Assembly (NCBI GenBank): GCA_017506865.1
Contig: JAFCMP010000105.1
Coordinates: forward strand, 124,001 to 188,000
Length of the DNA stretch: 64,000 bases
From: Tribonema minus
Lineage: Eukaryota > Sar > Xanthophyceae > Tribonematales > Tribonemataceae
Reading direction: 5' to 3'
Shown here: positions 44,436 to 53,626 of the stretch, in pieces
Layout of the letters: each line of letters begins with the position of its first letter
How positions within the stretch are numbered: the first letter of the stretch is position 1
Program-made: the position numbers and the translations under genes
Notes under the pieces: model-generated
Told to the model about the DNA's origin: nothing
Seen by the model: only the letters and a program-made list of their open reading frames with translations
Database searches by the model: none

Positions 44436-46328
44436 CTAGCTTGGTGAGGGTTGGGTTGTCACTGGTGAAGTTGACAACTTGAACTTCTGGACTGCCCTGA
44501 CTTGTGCCCTCATTGCCTGTGGTGATGGCATGTCAACTTCAATTTGTGCCATATCCTCAACTTCACTGTCTGCAATCACCTCAATGTCGCTTGCACTGAG
44601 TGCAGTGATGCGTGGGCTTTGCTGTGATGGCCCATGCAGGATGTAATTAGAATCTGCGCCCTGGATGCTAGGTACATGCAGTATTGGCAGGCCCCTACGG
44701 TCCACATACAGTGATATCCAGTCAGGAGGGGGTGCCTCGCAATCATGCATGACAAACTCTCCGGGCCCCTCACTGCGCTTGCTTTGGACATCCAGCAGGC
44801 CACAGCTCTCAATGGCCACCAATATGTGGTAAAGGACTGCAGGCATGACCAAATCTGCCAACCATTTACGCATGTGTACCAATGACACTCCAGTTGGCAG
44901 CTCACGCTCATATGATAGTAATGCGGCGTACTGCTGCAGAGTGAGCACTGCTGCATCTTCAACTGGACCTGCATCGCCACTGCGGCGCTTATAATTTGGC
45001 TGAGGTCCGCGCGTAGGGTGTATACGCACTGGACTCCTGAACAAGCCATCCGCGCTGAATACACCTTGTTGATCAGCATTGCGCGGCTCCATATAGAATG
45101 TGTTGCAAGTGGCAGGCAGGGGGACACCAGCACGAGAAAGGTCTTCGCGGACTGATGATGGCGTGTATTGCCTTGAAAAAAGATGTATTAGAGCCCCAAA
45201 CCTCTGCATGCACTTGCGAACTTCAAAATTGTTCCTGGCCACCACAATGAAACAACGCTTTCGGGGGCACGAGCGCCCGAAATCAGTGCCTTTAGCGCTG
45301 TAAACATACGCAGTGTAGCCAAACAACTCAAGTAGAGCCCGCGCCCTGCGCCAAGCATCTGACTTGAGAACTTGCACTAAATTCTCAATCATTGTTACCC
45401 CAACCCCCGAGCGGATGATGAGCCGCGCCGTCTCCACCGTGCACTCCGCGGCGAGACCTTCAACGTGCAGCCCATCGCCTGCCCAATCTGTGCAAGGGGG
45501 GGTAGCGATCATAATGTCAGGGTCAAGCTGACGTATGGCAGATGCGACCTGGGGGTGCTGCGCAGGCAAATTGAGAATCGGCACTTCAGGATGCATGGTG
45601 TGATACATGTCACATGTCCGTGCACATTTGTCAACTGCAAGTACCGTCTCACATGCAATGTTGGCCCTTGCGGTCAACTTGCCTGCTTCTCTGGCGCCTC
45701 CCAGACCCCCGCAAAACACCTCCACCACACGCATCTTGCGCGCACTCGCACCCGGCGCCTCTGCGACAGGCGGTGGAAAGGGGATGGTGTCAGCCATGTC
45801 ATCACCACTGACTTGATCTGATTCATTAACTTCAACTGACTCATTGACTTCCTCTGAGGCCACTACGGGGCCCAACAGAGCTGCAAGCACCCGAGCACAC
45901 CTGGCCTTATACCCTTCAGGTGGTTGATCGCTGACATGCATGGTGCAATGATCAGATTCAGGCATTGCACTCTGTAGCTCTGCAGTAGCGGCAGATGAAT
46001 CTGTGCCACCACCCGATGGCCACACTGACAGAGTGTGCAGCCTAGCAGAACTCATACTTGCGTGTGATTTGGATGTCAATTCTGAGACGCACGCTTCATT
46101 GACTGCGTCCAATGCGCAAGATGATGTGTCTGACCTCACTGCGCATTTACTGTCTTGTGTATTGGCAGCCACAACTTCAATTGAACCTGAGCACTGCACA
46201 GGGGTAGACTTACATGGCTGCTGGCCGTATACGAACGCCTTGATGGCGGCGCAGGACTTGCCATCCGCCCACATCTGGATTGCGCGGTCGCACTTGTCCT
46301 CCAGACCCATGGACTTGAGGCTGGCCAC
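44436..46328 (-). CDS. Retrotransposon-encoded DNA (cytosine-5) methyltransferase
   Basis: An intact 630-codon frame between gag and protease of element 1. Residues about 200-505 carry the C5-methyltransferase motifs in order: I VVEVFCGGLGGAREAG (SAM binding), the AVDKCA acidic strand, IV DIMIATPPCTDW with the catalytic Cys at about 279, VI MIENLVQ, VIII GRSCPRKRCFIVV, IX LTLQQYAALLSYERELP and X MRKWLADLVMPAVLYHI. About 120 residues follow to the C-terminus (ITALSASDIEVIADSEVEDM). The frame is open upstream of the Met into gag-like sequence, so the natural product may be a gag-DNMT fusion made by a -1 shift near 46417. It would methylate cytosines in DNA. Retrotransposons with captured DNMT genes have been reported in dinoflagellates and a streptophyte alga, so the principle is known; target and activity here are inferred. 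This is the longest undamaged frame in element 1. Confidence 0.85.
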   Translation of the reverse strand: MASLKSMGLEDKCDRAIQMWADGKSCAAIKAFVYGQQPCKSTPVQCSGSIEVVAANTQDSKCAVRSDTSSCALDAVNEACVSELTSKSHASMSSARLHTLSVWPSGGGTDSSAATAELQSAMPESDHCTMHVSDQPPEGYKARCARVLAALLGPVVASEEVNESVEVNESDQVSGDDMADTIPFPPPVAEAPGASARKMRVVEVFCGGLGGAREAGKLTARANIACETVLAVDKCARTCDMYHTMHPEVPILNLPAQHPQVASAIRQLDPDIMIATPPCTDWAGDGLHVEGLAAECTVETARLIIRSGVGVTMIENLVQVLKSDAWRRARALLELFGYTAYVYSAKGTDFGRSCPRKRCFIVVARNNFEVRKCMQRFGALIHLFSRQYTPSSVREDLSRAGVPLPATCNTFYMEPRNADQQGVFSADGLFRSPVRIHPTRGPQPNYKRRSGDAGPVEDAAVLTLQQYAALLSYERELPTGVSLVHMRKWLADLVMPAVLYHILVAIESCGLLDVQSKRSEGPGEFVMHDCEAPPPDWISLYVDRRGLPILHVPSIQGADSNYILHGPSQQSPRITALSASDIEVIADSEVEDMAQIEVDMPSPQAMRAQVRAVQKFKLSTSPVTTQPSPS

Positions 46329-46416
46329 AAGAGCACTGGAGAGGCGATGGCTCTCCCTGCTGTCGCGCCTGTCGCGCGCCCCGGTGAGCTTGAAGATCAG
46401 ACTGCCTGCGCAAGTC

Positions 46417-47110
46417 TCGGAGTGCCTCTGCGCAGGTCTTCTGTGTCAAACGACACATCACACCCAAAACACTTAGGCTCAGCAGAGCGAGACTTGGGGC
46501 GGCGCTGGGGGGACGGCTGCCTGCCCAACGCCACCTGAGCAATGCGGGCCGGGTCGAAACCGCTTGAAGTCTTGTTGGCCTTCTTCTTGGGCCTGCCGCT
46601 GGAACTGCCTGTTGAATGCGAGTCGGCAGTATCAGTTTTGTCACCAGTACCATTGACAGGGGTGCGTGACCTCAAATATATGGGCCAGACGCCATCTGCT
46701 TTGGCGGCAATGTCTGGAAGGCTAGCGGTGCGCAAATCACATGACAGTGACACAAGACTCTTAACGTCCTCTGGCAAGCCCTGCAAAAGGGTCTGCCTCT
46801 GAACGTCCTGGTTGCCGGCAAAGCCGGACTCTCCAGCCTCTTGCACCTTGCGACACCATGCAGAGGGCATCATGCCATCTGGCCGCTTGGTAAGCGACAT
46901 GAACTCTTGAGCCCTTGCCTGGCGCTGTGCGTCATTATCATGAGTGAGTGTGAGGACTTGACGCTTTTCGGCAAAAGTCAGCTCTCTGAAGAACTAAGTG
47001 CGCCCATCTGTGCCTATGCCGGTCAGGCCCTCATACTGTTCTGGCCGTAGGCATTGAATGAATGCGACTGGCAGCATGTGCGCAGGGACCTCCTCTTGCT
47101 CTGCACGCTT
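46417..47110 (-). pseudogene. Element 1 gag remnant
   Basis: One frame reads through EVPAHMLPVAFIQCLRPEQ, has an in-frame TAG after GIGTDGRT, then continues FAEKRQVLTLTHDNDAQRQA, MPSAWCRKVQEAG and LLQGLPEDVKSLVSL (a gag-like helix motif), a Lys/Ser-rich stretch and a KCFGC cysteine pair before a TGA at about 46417. The next frame (-1) leads straight into the DNMT ORF. Gag forms the particle shell and binds RNA; assignment rests on position and general character. Confidence 0.6.
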
Positions 47111-47204
47111 AATAACCAGTCAATGCTTTGCTGGAGTAAACCAGGCTTAGTGGTGATTGGTATTTTGTCGGGCGTAAATTCGCGCAGAAAATTGCGTCTG
47201 CGAT

Positions 47205-47220
47205 CAGCAGATGCTAAGCC
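47205..47220. other. Head-to-head junction of two retrotransposon copies
   Basis: Left of here the gag region of element 1 runs on the minus strand; right of here element 2 starts abruptly on the plus strand inside the C-terminal tail of the DNMT ORF (AAGCCCACGCATCACTGCAC, also found inverted near 44600). The two arms form an inverted repeat with a 2.6-kb spacer (about 44631-47214) holding gag and the DNMT. No LTR lies at the junction. Confidence 0.8.
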
Positions 47221-47395
47221 CACGCATCACTGCACTCAGTGCAAGCGACATGGAGGTGATTGCAGACAGTGAAGTTGAGGATATGGCACAAATTGAAGTT
47301 GACATGCCATCACCACAGGCAATGAGGGCACAAGTCAGGGCAGTCCAGAAGTTCAAGTTGTCAACTTCACCAGTGACAACCCAACCCTCACCAAG

Positions 47396-47896
47396 CTAGA
47401 CCTAGCCAGAGTGGTTAGGGCTACAGCAGTGCCCAGTAAATGCAGTCGCATTGCCAACATCAGAGAGCGAACTGTGCATGTGCAAGGCTCTAGCAAGCGC
47501 AACACATATGTTCAAATGGCTTTGCGCGTAATTGAAAAGGGGCACATCAAAGAAACCACGATGCACACGCTCATAGATAGCGGTGCAGAAGCCAGCATTC
47601 TGTCGAAGCGTGAGGCTGATAAACTGCCTCCAGGCTCTATATGCCGGCTTGAGAAGGGGGATTTTACCCTCATGGAACTGGCAGATTCAGATGCCAAAAT
47701 CAGCATAATAGGCGTGGTACATGCCAGTGTACGGTTTGGTGACCACCTGCTCAAGCACAAGTTCTATGTGGTCAACTTACCAGACATACCAGCTTTGCTG
47801 GGCAGCGACTTTTTTGGGTCGAACAAGTCGATAATTGACTATGAAGATATGGTTCTGCGACCATTTGGCAAGAAAGGCAATGCAGTGCCCCCATGA
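47396..47896 (+). CDS. Element 2 retropepsin-like aspartic protease
   Basis: An open frame of about 165 codons with the catalytic LIDSGAEASIL and the second conserved strand ALLGSDFF (like the ILGxDF of Ty3 proteases). It lies in the -1 frame relative to the DNMT ORF tail, which ends in TAG at 47397-47399; sequence in this frame is open upstream (DNPTLTKLDLARVVRATAV), so it was probably made by -1 frameshifting from gag-DNMT. Its stop overlaps the ATG of the next frame (ATGA, 47893-47896). It looks intact. Confidence 0.8.
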   Translation, partial: LDLARVVRATAVPSKCSRIANIRERTVHVQGSSKRNTYVQMALRVIEKGHIKETTMHTLIDSGAEASILSKREADKLPPGSICRLEKGDFTLMELADSDAKISIIGVVHASVRFGDHLLKHKFYVVNLPDIPALLGSDFFGSNKSIIDYEDMVLRPFGKKGNAVPP

Positions 47897-50180
47897 GAGA
47901 GCTAAACTCTACGCAGCACCAATGCTGCAAGTCCATAGTCATCGACTATGAAAACCAACAGTTTCTCACGCAAGGCAAGAATGGACCGCACACCTCTCTG
48001 AGCAATGCCAACATGCATGATGCAGTTAAAGCTGCGAGCTTGCCGCCCAAATTTTGAGACAAACTTCAAGAACCACTTCAACGTGCACCAGAGCCCCCCA
48101 AGCATCGGGCGGTGCGCACCACTGAGAGTATAGTGGTACCCCCAAGAGGCCGTCAACTTGTTGAAGTTGGGTTGACACCCCCTATACAAGGAGTTGCGCC
48201 TTACTCAGCGGCATTTATCCCAGGCTATGAGTCCCAGACTTATCAGCGCCTGATGCAACAGGGAGCCGCTTTTTCAAGGGCAATAATCACCGCAGACTCC
48301 AGTAATACGGCATTTCTGGAAGTGACAACTGTCACAGCGACCCCAATTGTCATACAGAGGGGCACGTACCTGGGGTACATTCACAAGCTTTCCTCAGATG
48401 AAATCATGGACCTTCAGCAGGTCATAAGGGAATGGCTTGAAGGGAAGTTTGAAGAAGCCATTATGGGCCAATTAGTACACGCCCAAATTGAGGAAATGAG
48501 CAGAGCTCAAATAAGGGGGGGTGACTCTCCACGCGAAGTACTGCAACTTCATTTGACTCGCAACAGCCGCAAGTCGCAGCCACCTGAGCACGCACGATCA
48601 GTTGCCAACGAGCACAATAAGGACCTTGGCGAGTGCACTGATGATGAATTACGGGAAATCATAAGTCCCAAGGGTGTGACAATCAAAATGCTGCAGAAGA
48701 AGGACGACCAAGGAAGGTTGTGGGCTGACAGAGTCATGGAGATGCTCAAGTCAAACCGCAGTGCATTTGCAAAAGACCCCAAGAACCCCCGGGTGACAAA
48801 TCAATTTGAAATTGAAATTGACACCGGTGATGCTGAGCCAATCGCCCAAAAGGCCAGAAGGTGGGCCAAAAAAGAAGCTGATTACATCATGCAGCACATT
48901 GAAGCGGTGTATGCACGTGGCCAGATAGAGCCAGCGGACGGTCCATGGGCTTGTAATCCAGTACTAGTTGTGCAGGGAGACAAGATACGCTTTTGCGTTG
49001 ACTTCCGCAAGCTCAATTCTGTCACAAGGAAGGACAGCCATGGGTTGGGCAACATTGATGACTTGCTTCAAAAAGTCCAAGAGGCAGCCATACTGTCATC
49101 AATAGACATGGCAGCAGGGTATCATCAGATTCCCCTTGCAGAAGATGCCAAAGCCAAGACTGCATTCAGAGCACCCAATGGCTCGCTGTGGCAATACAAA
49201 GTGGCCCCATTTGGATTGGTCAATTTGCCCGCACAATTCACGCGATTCATGCACCACATACTGGGCGCTGCCCTCGGCACCCATGCCCTGGTATATGTAG
49301 ATGATGTGCTGGTATACAGCAAGGACATGGAGTCCCACCTACAGCATCTAGACAATGTCCTCAAGCGAATCATTGCTGCCGGAATGAGTTCGAGAAGGCA
49401 TAAGTGCCAATTGTTCAGGGCTGAGGTCAAGTTCCTAGGCCACATAGTAGGACCCAATGGTATTCGTCCCGACCCTGAAAAGGTTCAGGCCATGAAAGGC
49501 ATGAGCGCACCGCTCAAGAATGGAGTGCCAGACAAGCAGCTAGTTCAAGCTGCCTTGGGCCTCTTCAATTATTACAGGCGATACGTTCCCAACTTTGCAC
49601 AGCGCTCAGCACCTCTAGTGGAGCTGACCAAAGATAGCGCGCGTATGGTCTGGGATAAGCGCAGAGCTGACGCCTATCAAGATTTGAAGGAAGCCATGTG
49701 CAGTGCCAGTATTGTCATGCACCCTGATTTCAGCCTACCATTTGTGCTCCACACGGACGCATCCAAGACGGCGGTAGCTGGCATACTCACTCAATACAGA
49801 CCCGTGTCAGAATTGGAAGGCAAGAGTACAGCCGTTCCATGGGCAGAAATGGGCACAAGGAAACTTGAAGACGGCACTGAGCTACGAGAAGTTGTTGTGG
49901 GGTATTACAGCAAGATCAATTCAGTGCAAGACAGGAAGCTGGGAGCTACAGCCCTGGAGTGCTTGGGCGTAGTGCTCTCCCTCAATCACTTTCGGCTATA
50001 TGTATGGGGCAATCCCGTCACTGTGGTAAACCGACGCTTCCGCACTGAAATGGCTATTGTCCTTGCAGGACTATAATGGCAAATTGCTCCGATGGGCAAT
50101 GCGCATTCAAGAGTATGATGTGACCATCCAGCACAGACCTGGCAAGAAAAATCAGGTTGATGCACCTTCTCGAATGCCCC
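47893..50180 (+). pseudogene. Element 2 reverse transcriptase and RNase H
   Basis: Starting at ATG 47893 (MRELNSTQHQ) the frame meets a TGA at about 48055 where element 1 reads CGA, then stays open from there to 50076. It covers the pre-RT region (RGRQLVEVGLTPPIQG), the RT (FCVDFRKLNSVTRKD, SSIDMAAGYHQIPL, YVDDVLVYSKD, KFLGHIV) and RNase H (LHTDASKTAVAGIL, ATALECLGVVLSLNHF). One extra A near 50025-50030 (GTGGTAAACC against GTGGTAACC in element 1) shifts the frame; the RNase H end (SLQDYNGKLLRWAMRIQEYD, HRPGKKNQVDAPSR) continues in the next frame from 50057. Confidence 0.88.
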
Positions 50181-50927
50181 AACAGGCAGAGATGGATGCA
50201 CCATTACCCCATGATCATGCAGATGAGGCATGGCCTGAAGTAGTGCCTAGCACCCCTGCACCTCTGTCTGGCGTGAGTTTCGCCACGGTTAATGAAACCA
50301 TTCAAGCTTGCAATTCAATGCCGTCCGACCTCGAGTTCGGGGTTCAGCGTGCCGATGCCAAGAACGTTGCTAAAGTAGCTATGTTCCGATGCCGAGCAGT
50401 GAGCTCGAGCTATGGAGTCCCTTTCAGTTTCAATGATGTGGCCAGCCAAGCCGAAGCTTATGTGGCAAAGCTGCGCACTCTAAGCTTCCAAGAGCTGCAA
50501 GAAATACTTGAAGATGAAGATGCACTGCTTGATGATACTCCAGTGCTTACCGACCCTCCAGAGTTGGATCGCAGCGAGGTCACCACATGCGGTCTCCAAA
50601 GATTCCTGAATTTGCAGCACAGCGATCCATGGGAGCTACACTGCACCAATTTGAAGGCACGCATCCTCCAAGCATCCCAATCCAGCGATGATGCACTAGA
50701 TGCCGAGTGGCAACATGCCTTTCAACCCGAAGGCGAGCAAGTCGCTGATTCAGAAGTTGAGCAGGAGCCTTCTACTGGCTCGCACTCTGCAGACAGCGCC
50801 GATCAGGGCCCAGGCGAAGCGAATGCTTCTCCACCTCAAAAACGCAAAAGAACAATCCCGAGACCAGAGCCTGCCCGGGATCCTTCTAAAGAAGGGGGAG
50901 AGGAAAGCCAGAATAAAGTCCCAGTAC

Positions 50928-50945
50928 TTTTATTATATTCCACTC
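50928..50945. repeat. 15-bp micro-insert, element 2 only
   Basis: TTTTATTATATTCCA plus CTC stands after GTCCCAGTAC, where elements 1 and 3 read straight through (GTCCCAGTACCAGCC). The 18-bp gain keeps the frame. It occurred after elements 1 and 2 separated. Confidence 0.85.
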
Positions 50946-51641
50946 CAGCCATGCTGAGCAGGGAGGCTTTCATCACCATGCAGAAAAGAGATGCGTTTTG
51001 CTCAGCAGTAAAGCGGCTGCTAGAAAGTGCAGAGATACCGGAAGACAGGGGTGTTGCTATGCATGCCCTGGTCAACCAAGAGTTTTACACCATTGAAGAG
51101 GATGGCTTGCTTGTTCACTGTACAGCTAGCTACCCGAAGTGTGGAGTTATGCTACTCCAGTGGGTTGTTTCACTCAATTTGAGGCCATTAGTGCTCAGAC
51201 TGGGACATGATGATGCCAGTGTGCAACACCCAAGCACGGGTGCTACCCACATCAAGATTGCAGAGCGATATTATTGGCCTGGTATGGGACAAGATGTCCG
51301 CACATATGCGCGTAGCTGTTATGCCTGCCAAATGCGCAAACGCCAGCAGACAAGGCAATACAGGCAAGCACTACCACAGACGTTGAAAATATATCAGCGG
51401 CTATACACGGACATCTCGTATGCTAAGAAGAGGTCCAAGGAAGGATTCCTGTACTTACTCACTGTGGTTGAAGGAGCTTGTAGCTATGTCTGGCTATTTC
51501 TGCTGAAGACTATGGGTGAAGAAGAGACTGCAAGGCACCTGGTGACAGTGACTGTCATGCTAGACTGTGGCTGCCTGATTAAGGAACTGGTGTCAGATCA
51601 AGGCAGCAACTTCATGAGCAATCTGGTGCTGCCTATGCCAG

Positions 51642-53342
51642 ATGATGAAGGTACACAAGTGGAATATAATAAAAGTACACAAGATCGACACCTCTGCCTA
51701 CCACCCACAGACAAATGGCCCTGCGGAGCACATGAATATGCGCGTTAAGCAAGCACTGCGGTTCTGGGCAGACCAAACACAAGAGAATTGGGCTGAAGGC
51801 ATTGAGTTTGTGCAATTTGCCCTGAGACATGTCCCAAGGGAAGAGACAGGCCTTACACCATTCTTCTGCGTTCATGGCCGTGAAGCTCATCTGCCCCATG
51901 ACTCATTCATGGACAATGGTGAAGTCCCTCCTGACTTGCACCATGACATTGAGAGGCGGATCGAGTACATGCAAAGGGCTGAGGAGTGCATAGCCAAGGC
52001 ATTTGAGAGACGCAGAGAGAGAGTGAAGAAGATCAATGAGCTGGTCAAACGCGCCTTGAAAGTTACAGTGGGCGATTATGTCCTACTCAGACGTCCCAGA
52101 GAAGAAGGCCGATCAGACGCCTTGGACGACAAATTCAGCGGACCATGGAAGCTGGTTGCGGCAGCGGACAGATCTGGCCTCTCTAACACATGCCGCATGA
52201 TGGGAAGGAAAATCAAGTACACCCGCGGGCATGTACAGAATATGAAGCCATACAATCTGCGCCCCGCCCATTTGGAGGCATCAGGCGTACCCGCCCAGCT
52301 GAGTCCCGCAATGCTTGAAGATCTTGAAGGTGCTGACAAGATATATCGCATTGTTGACCGAAAGCTCGAAGAAGATGACACGTGGAGTTACAAGTGGCTC
52401 TCCCGTGATGGAAATAATGCTGAGTGGGTCTCAGAGGACACCATGCTGAAGGAATTGAAGGTCAGCACATGGACATTGGACAATTTCCATGCCCTATATG
52501 AGCTCAGATTGGGAGGAAGCATACCCCCACATGCAGCCAGACCTGCACCATCAAAAGATTCCCACATGCGCAAAGAAGAAGCACTGCAGAAATTCCCAAA
52601 GGGGACAGCAGTAGTGCGTGAATGGCGCGACCCTTCTGATGTCCAGGGTGACACCTTGACCTATGTCTGGGGTGAAGTGCGCAACTACATGAGCCCATAT
52701 TGGCGGGTGCGCTATGAAGATGGTGACTGGGAAGAAATGACTGCAACACAGCTCAAGCAGGGTATGAGATTGGCAGAGGCAGTCACACAAAGGGCTAAGC
52801 GGCAAGCAGAGCTTAATGGTGCAGCTACACCTGCACGCAAACGACCACAGTTGAAGTTACTGGTCAGCCCGGTCATGCCCTCAGATTTTGGAGAGAAATA
52901 CCTTGGTGAGGTGGTCAGATACCACTTTGCCACGGGATGGGGCAGGGGCGAACTGATCAAGTATTACCCCCGCAGTGGGCAGCACACATTTGATGTGAAG
53001 TTCGCTGATGGCAAGGTTCGCAGGTTGAAGTTGCGGCCAGGCTATTACATCCCAAAGGGCGATGGACCACAGTCATCATGGAACCTACTGCTCTGCTGCG
53101 ACAGCAATAATGCTGGCGAAGTCCATGAAGTTGAAGTTGAAGACCCAGAGTTGGTCAATGCTGACACTTTTCAGGCTAGTGATATTGAAGTGGCCAATGC
53201 TACAGCAAATGATGTCAACGACTCACAGCAGCCTGCACAAGAGAGACTCAAGGCTTCAAATGGTGACTGCACACCAGCCAAAAGGGCACAGTCACTCAGC
53301 CAAGTGCAACAAAGTGGCACGAACAAGAGGCAAAGGGTCTAA
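51642..53342 (+). CDS. Element 2 integrase C-terminus with chromodomain and two Tudor-like modules
   Basis: 566 codons, open to the stop. It holds the third catalytic acid of integrase in SAYHPQTNGPAEHMN. The GPY-type region follows (KVTVGDYVLLRRP; GPWKLV). About residues 235-300 form a chromodomain (IYRIVDRKLEEDDTWSYKWL, EWVSEDTML). Then two short modules resemble Tudor/PWWP folds: YWRVRYEDGDWEEMTATQL and, near the end, GEVVRYHFATGWGRG with FDVKFADGKVRRLKLRPGYY. Chromodomains on chromovirus integrases guide insertion to marked chromatin; the extra modules are an inference from sequence character. The reading frame is separated from the integrase core by a frameshift shared with element 1. 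Confidence 0.8.
   Translation: MMKVHKWNIIKVHKIDTSAYHPQTNGPAEHMNMRVKQALRFWADQTQENWAEGIEFVQFALRHVPREETGLTPFFCVHGREAHLPHDSFMDNGEVPPDLHHDIERRIEYMQRAEECIAKAFERRRERVKKINELVKRALKVTVGDYVLLRRPREEGRSDALDDKFSGPWKLVAAADRSGLSNTCRMMGRKIKYTRGHVQNMKPYNLRPAHLEASGVPAQLSPAMLEDLEGADKIYRIVDRKLEEDDTWSYKWLSRDGNNAEWVSEDTMLKELKVSTWTLDNFHALYELRLGGSIPPHAARPAPSKDSHMRKEEALQKFPKGTAVVREWRDPSDVQGDTLTYVWGEVRNYMSPYWRVRYEDGDWEEMTATQLKQGMRLAEAVTQRAKRQAELNGAATPARKRPQLKLLVSPVMPSDFGEKYLGEVVRYHFATGWGRGELIKYYPRSGQHTFDVKFADGKVRRLKLRPGYYIPKGDGPQSSWNLLLCCDSNNAGEVHEVEVEDPELVNADTFQASDIEVANATANDVNDSQQPAQERLKASNGDCTPAKRAQSLSQVQQSGTNKRQRV
51651..51683. repeat. 15-bp micro-insert with 9-bp target duplication (in element 2)
   Basis: TGGAATATAATAAAA (51660-51674) stands between two copies of GTACACAAG (51651-51659 and 51675-51683). 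The 24-bp gain adds eight in-frame codons in the integrase (KVHKWNIIKVHK). Confidence 0.85.
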
Positions 53343-53626
53343 ACTGCAGCAATTTGACAAATGGTCTGAGATGCCCATATCATACAAGTAACAAGGGCAT
53401 AAGACCCATATTAAGATTGAGAGGTGCAATTTATTTATAATTTTAAGTAGCTAGTAAATACTTTTTATTTTCCGGTTTCCACACCGATGAAGAATGGCTA
53501 CAGCACCACCCCTGCCCTGAGTGGGTTTAAACGGCGATGACGTGATGAGTAAGGTTAAGAACTCCAAGCAATTTCACTCAATGATGCCCAGCGTCGAGGG
53601 CGACGCTGATTCTAAGAAGGGGGAGT

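Larger units (their letters stand above)
27187..47214 (-). mobile_element. Ty3/gypsy-like retrotransposon carrying a DNA methyltransferase (element 1), 5'-truncated
   Basis: In element orientation (right to left) the order is gag remnants (about 47110-46417), DNMT ORF (46328-44436), retropepsin (44424-43490), RT, RNase H, zinc-binding and catalytic integrase (43480-39748), then after the non-LTR insertion the integrase C-terminus, chromodomain and Tudor-like modules (30038-28354), 3' UTR and LTR B. The PR-RT-RH-IN order and the chromodomain place it with Ty3/gypsy chromoviruses. Insertions: 30039-39747 (LINE), 43653-44105 and 27770-28301. RT and integrase frames carry small deletions compared with element 2, so this copy is not autonomous. 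The 5' LTR is missing: the sequence ends head to head with element 2 near 47214. Confidence 0.88.
50057..51748 (+). pseudogene. Element 2 RNase H end, spacer and integrase core
   Basis: 563 codons. After the RNase H tail comes an acidic/basic spacer (LEDEDALLDDTPVLTDPPEL; PPQKRKRTIPRPEPARDPSK), then the integrase zinc-binding region (HPSTGATH...CYACQ) and the core with YTDI and SDQGSNFMS, the first two acidic residues of the D,D-E triad. The frame shifts just after SNFMS: the natural continuation (LCQMMKVHK...IDTSAYHPQ) lies in the next frame. The same shift is present in element 1. A 15-bp micro-insert adds six in-frame codons (LLLYST) at 50928-50945. Confidence 0.85.
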
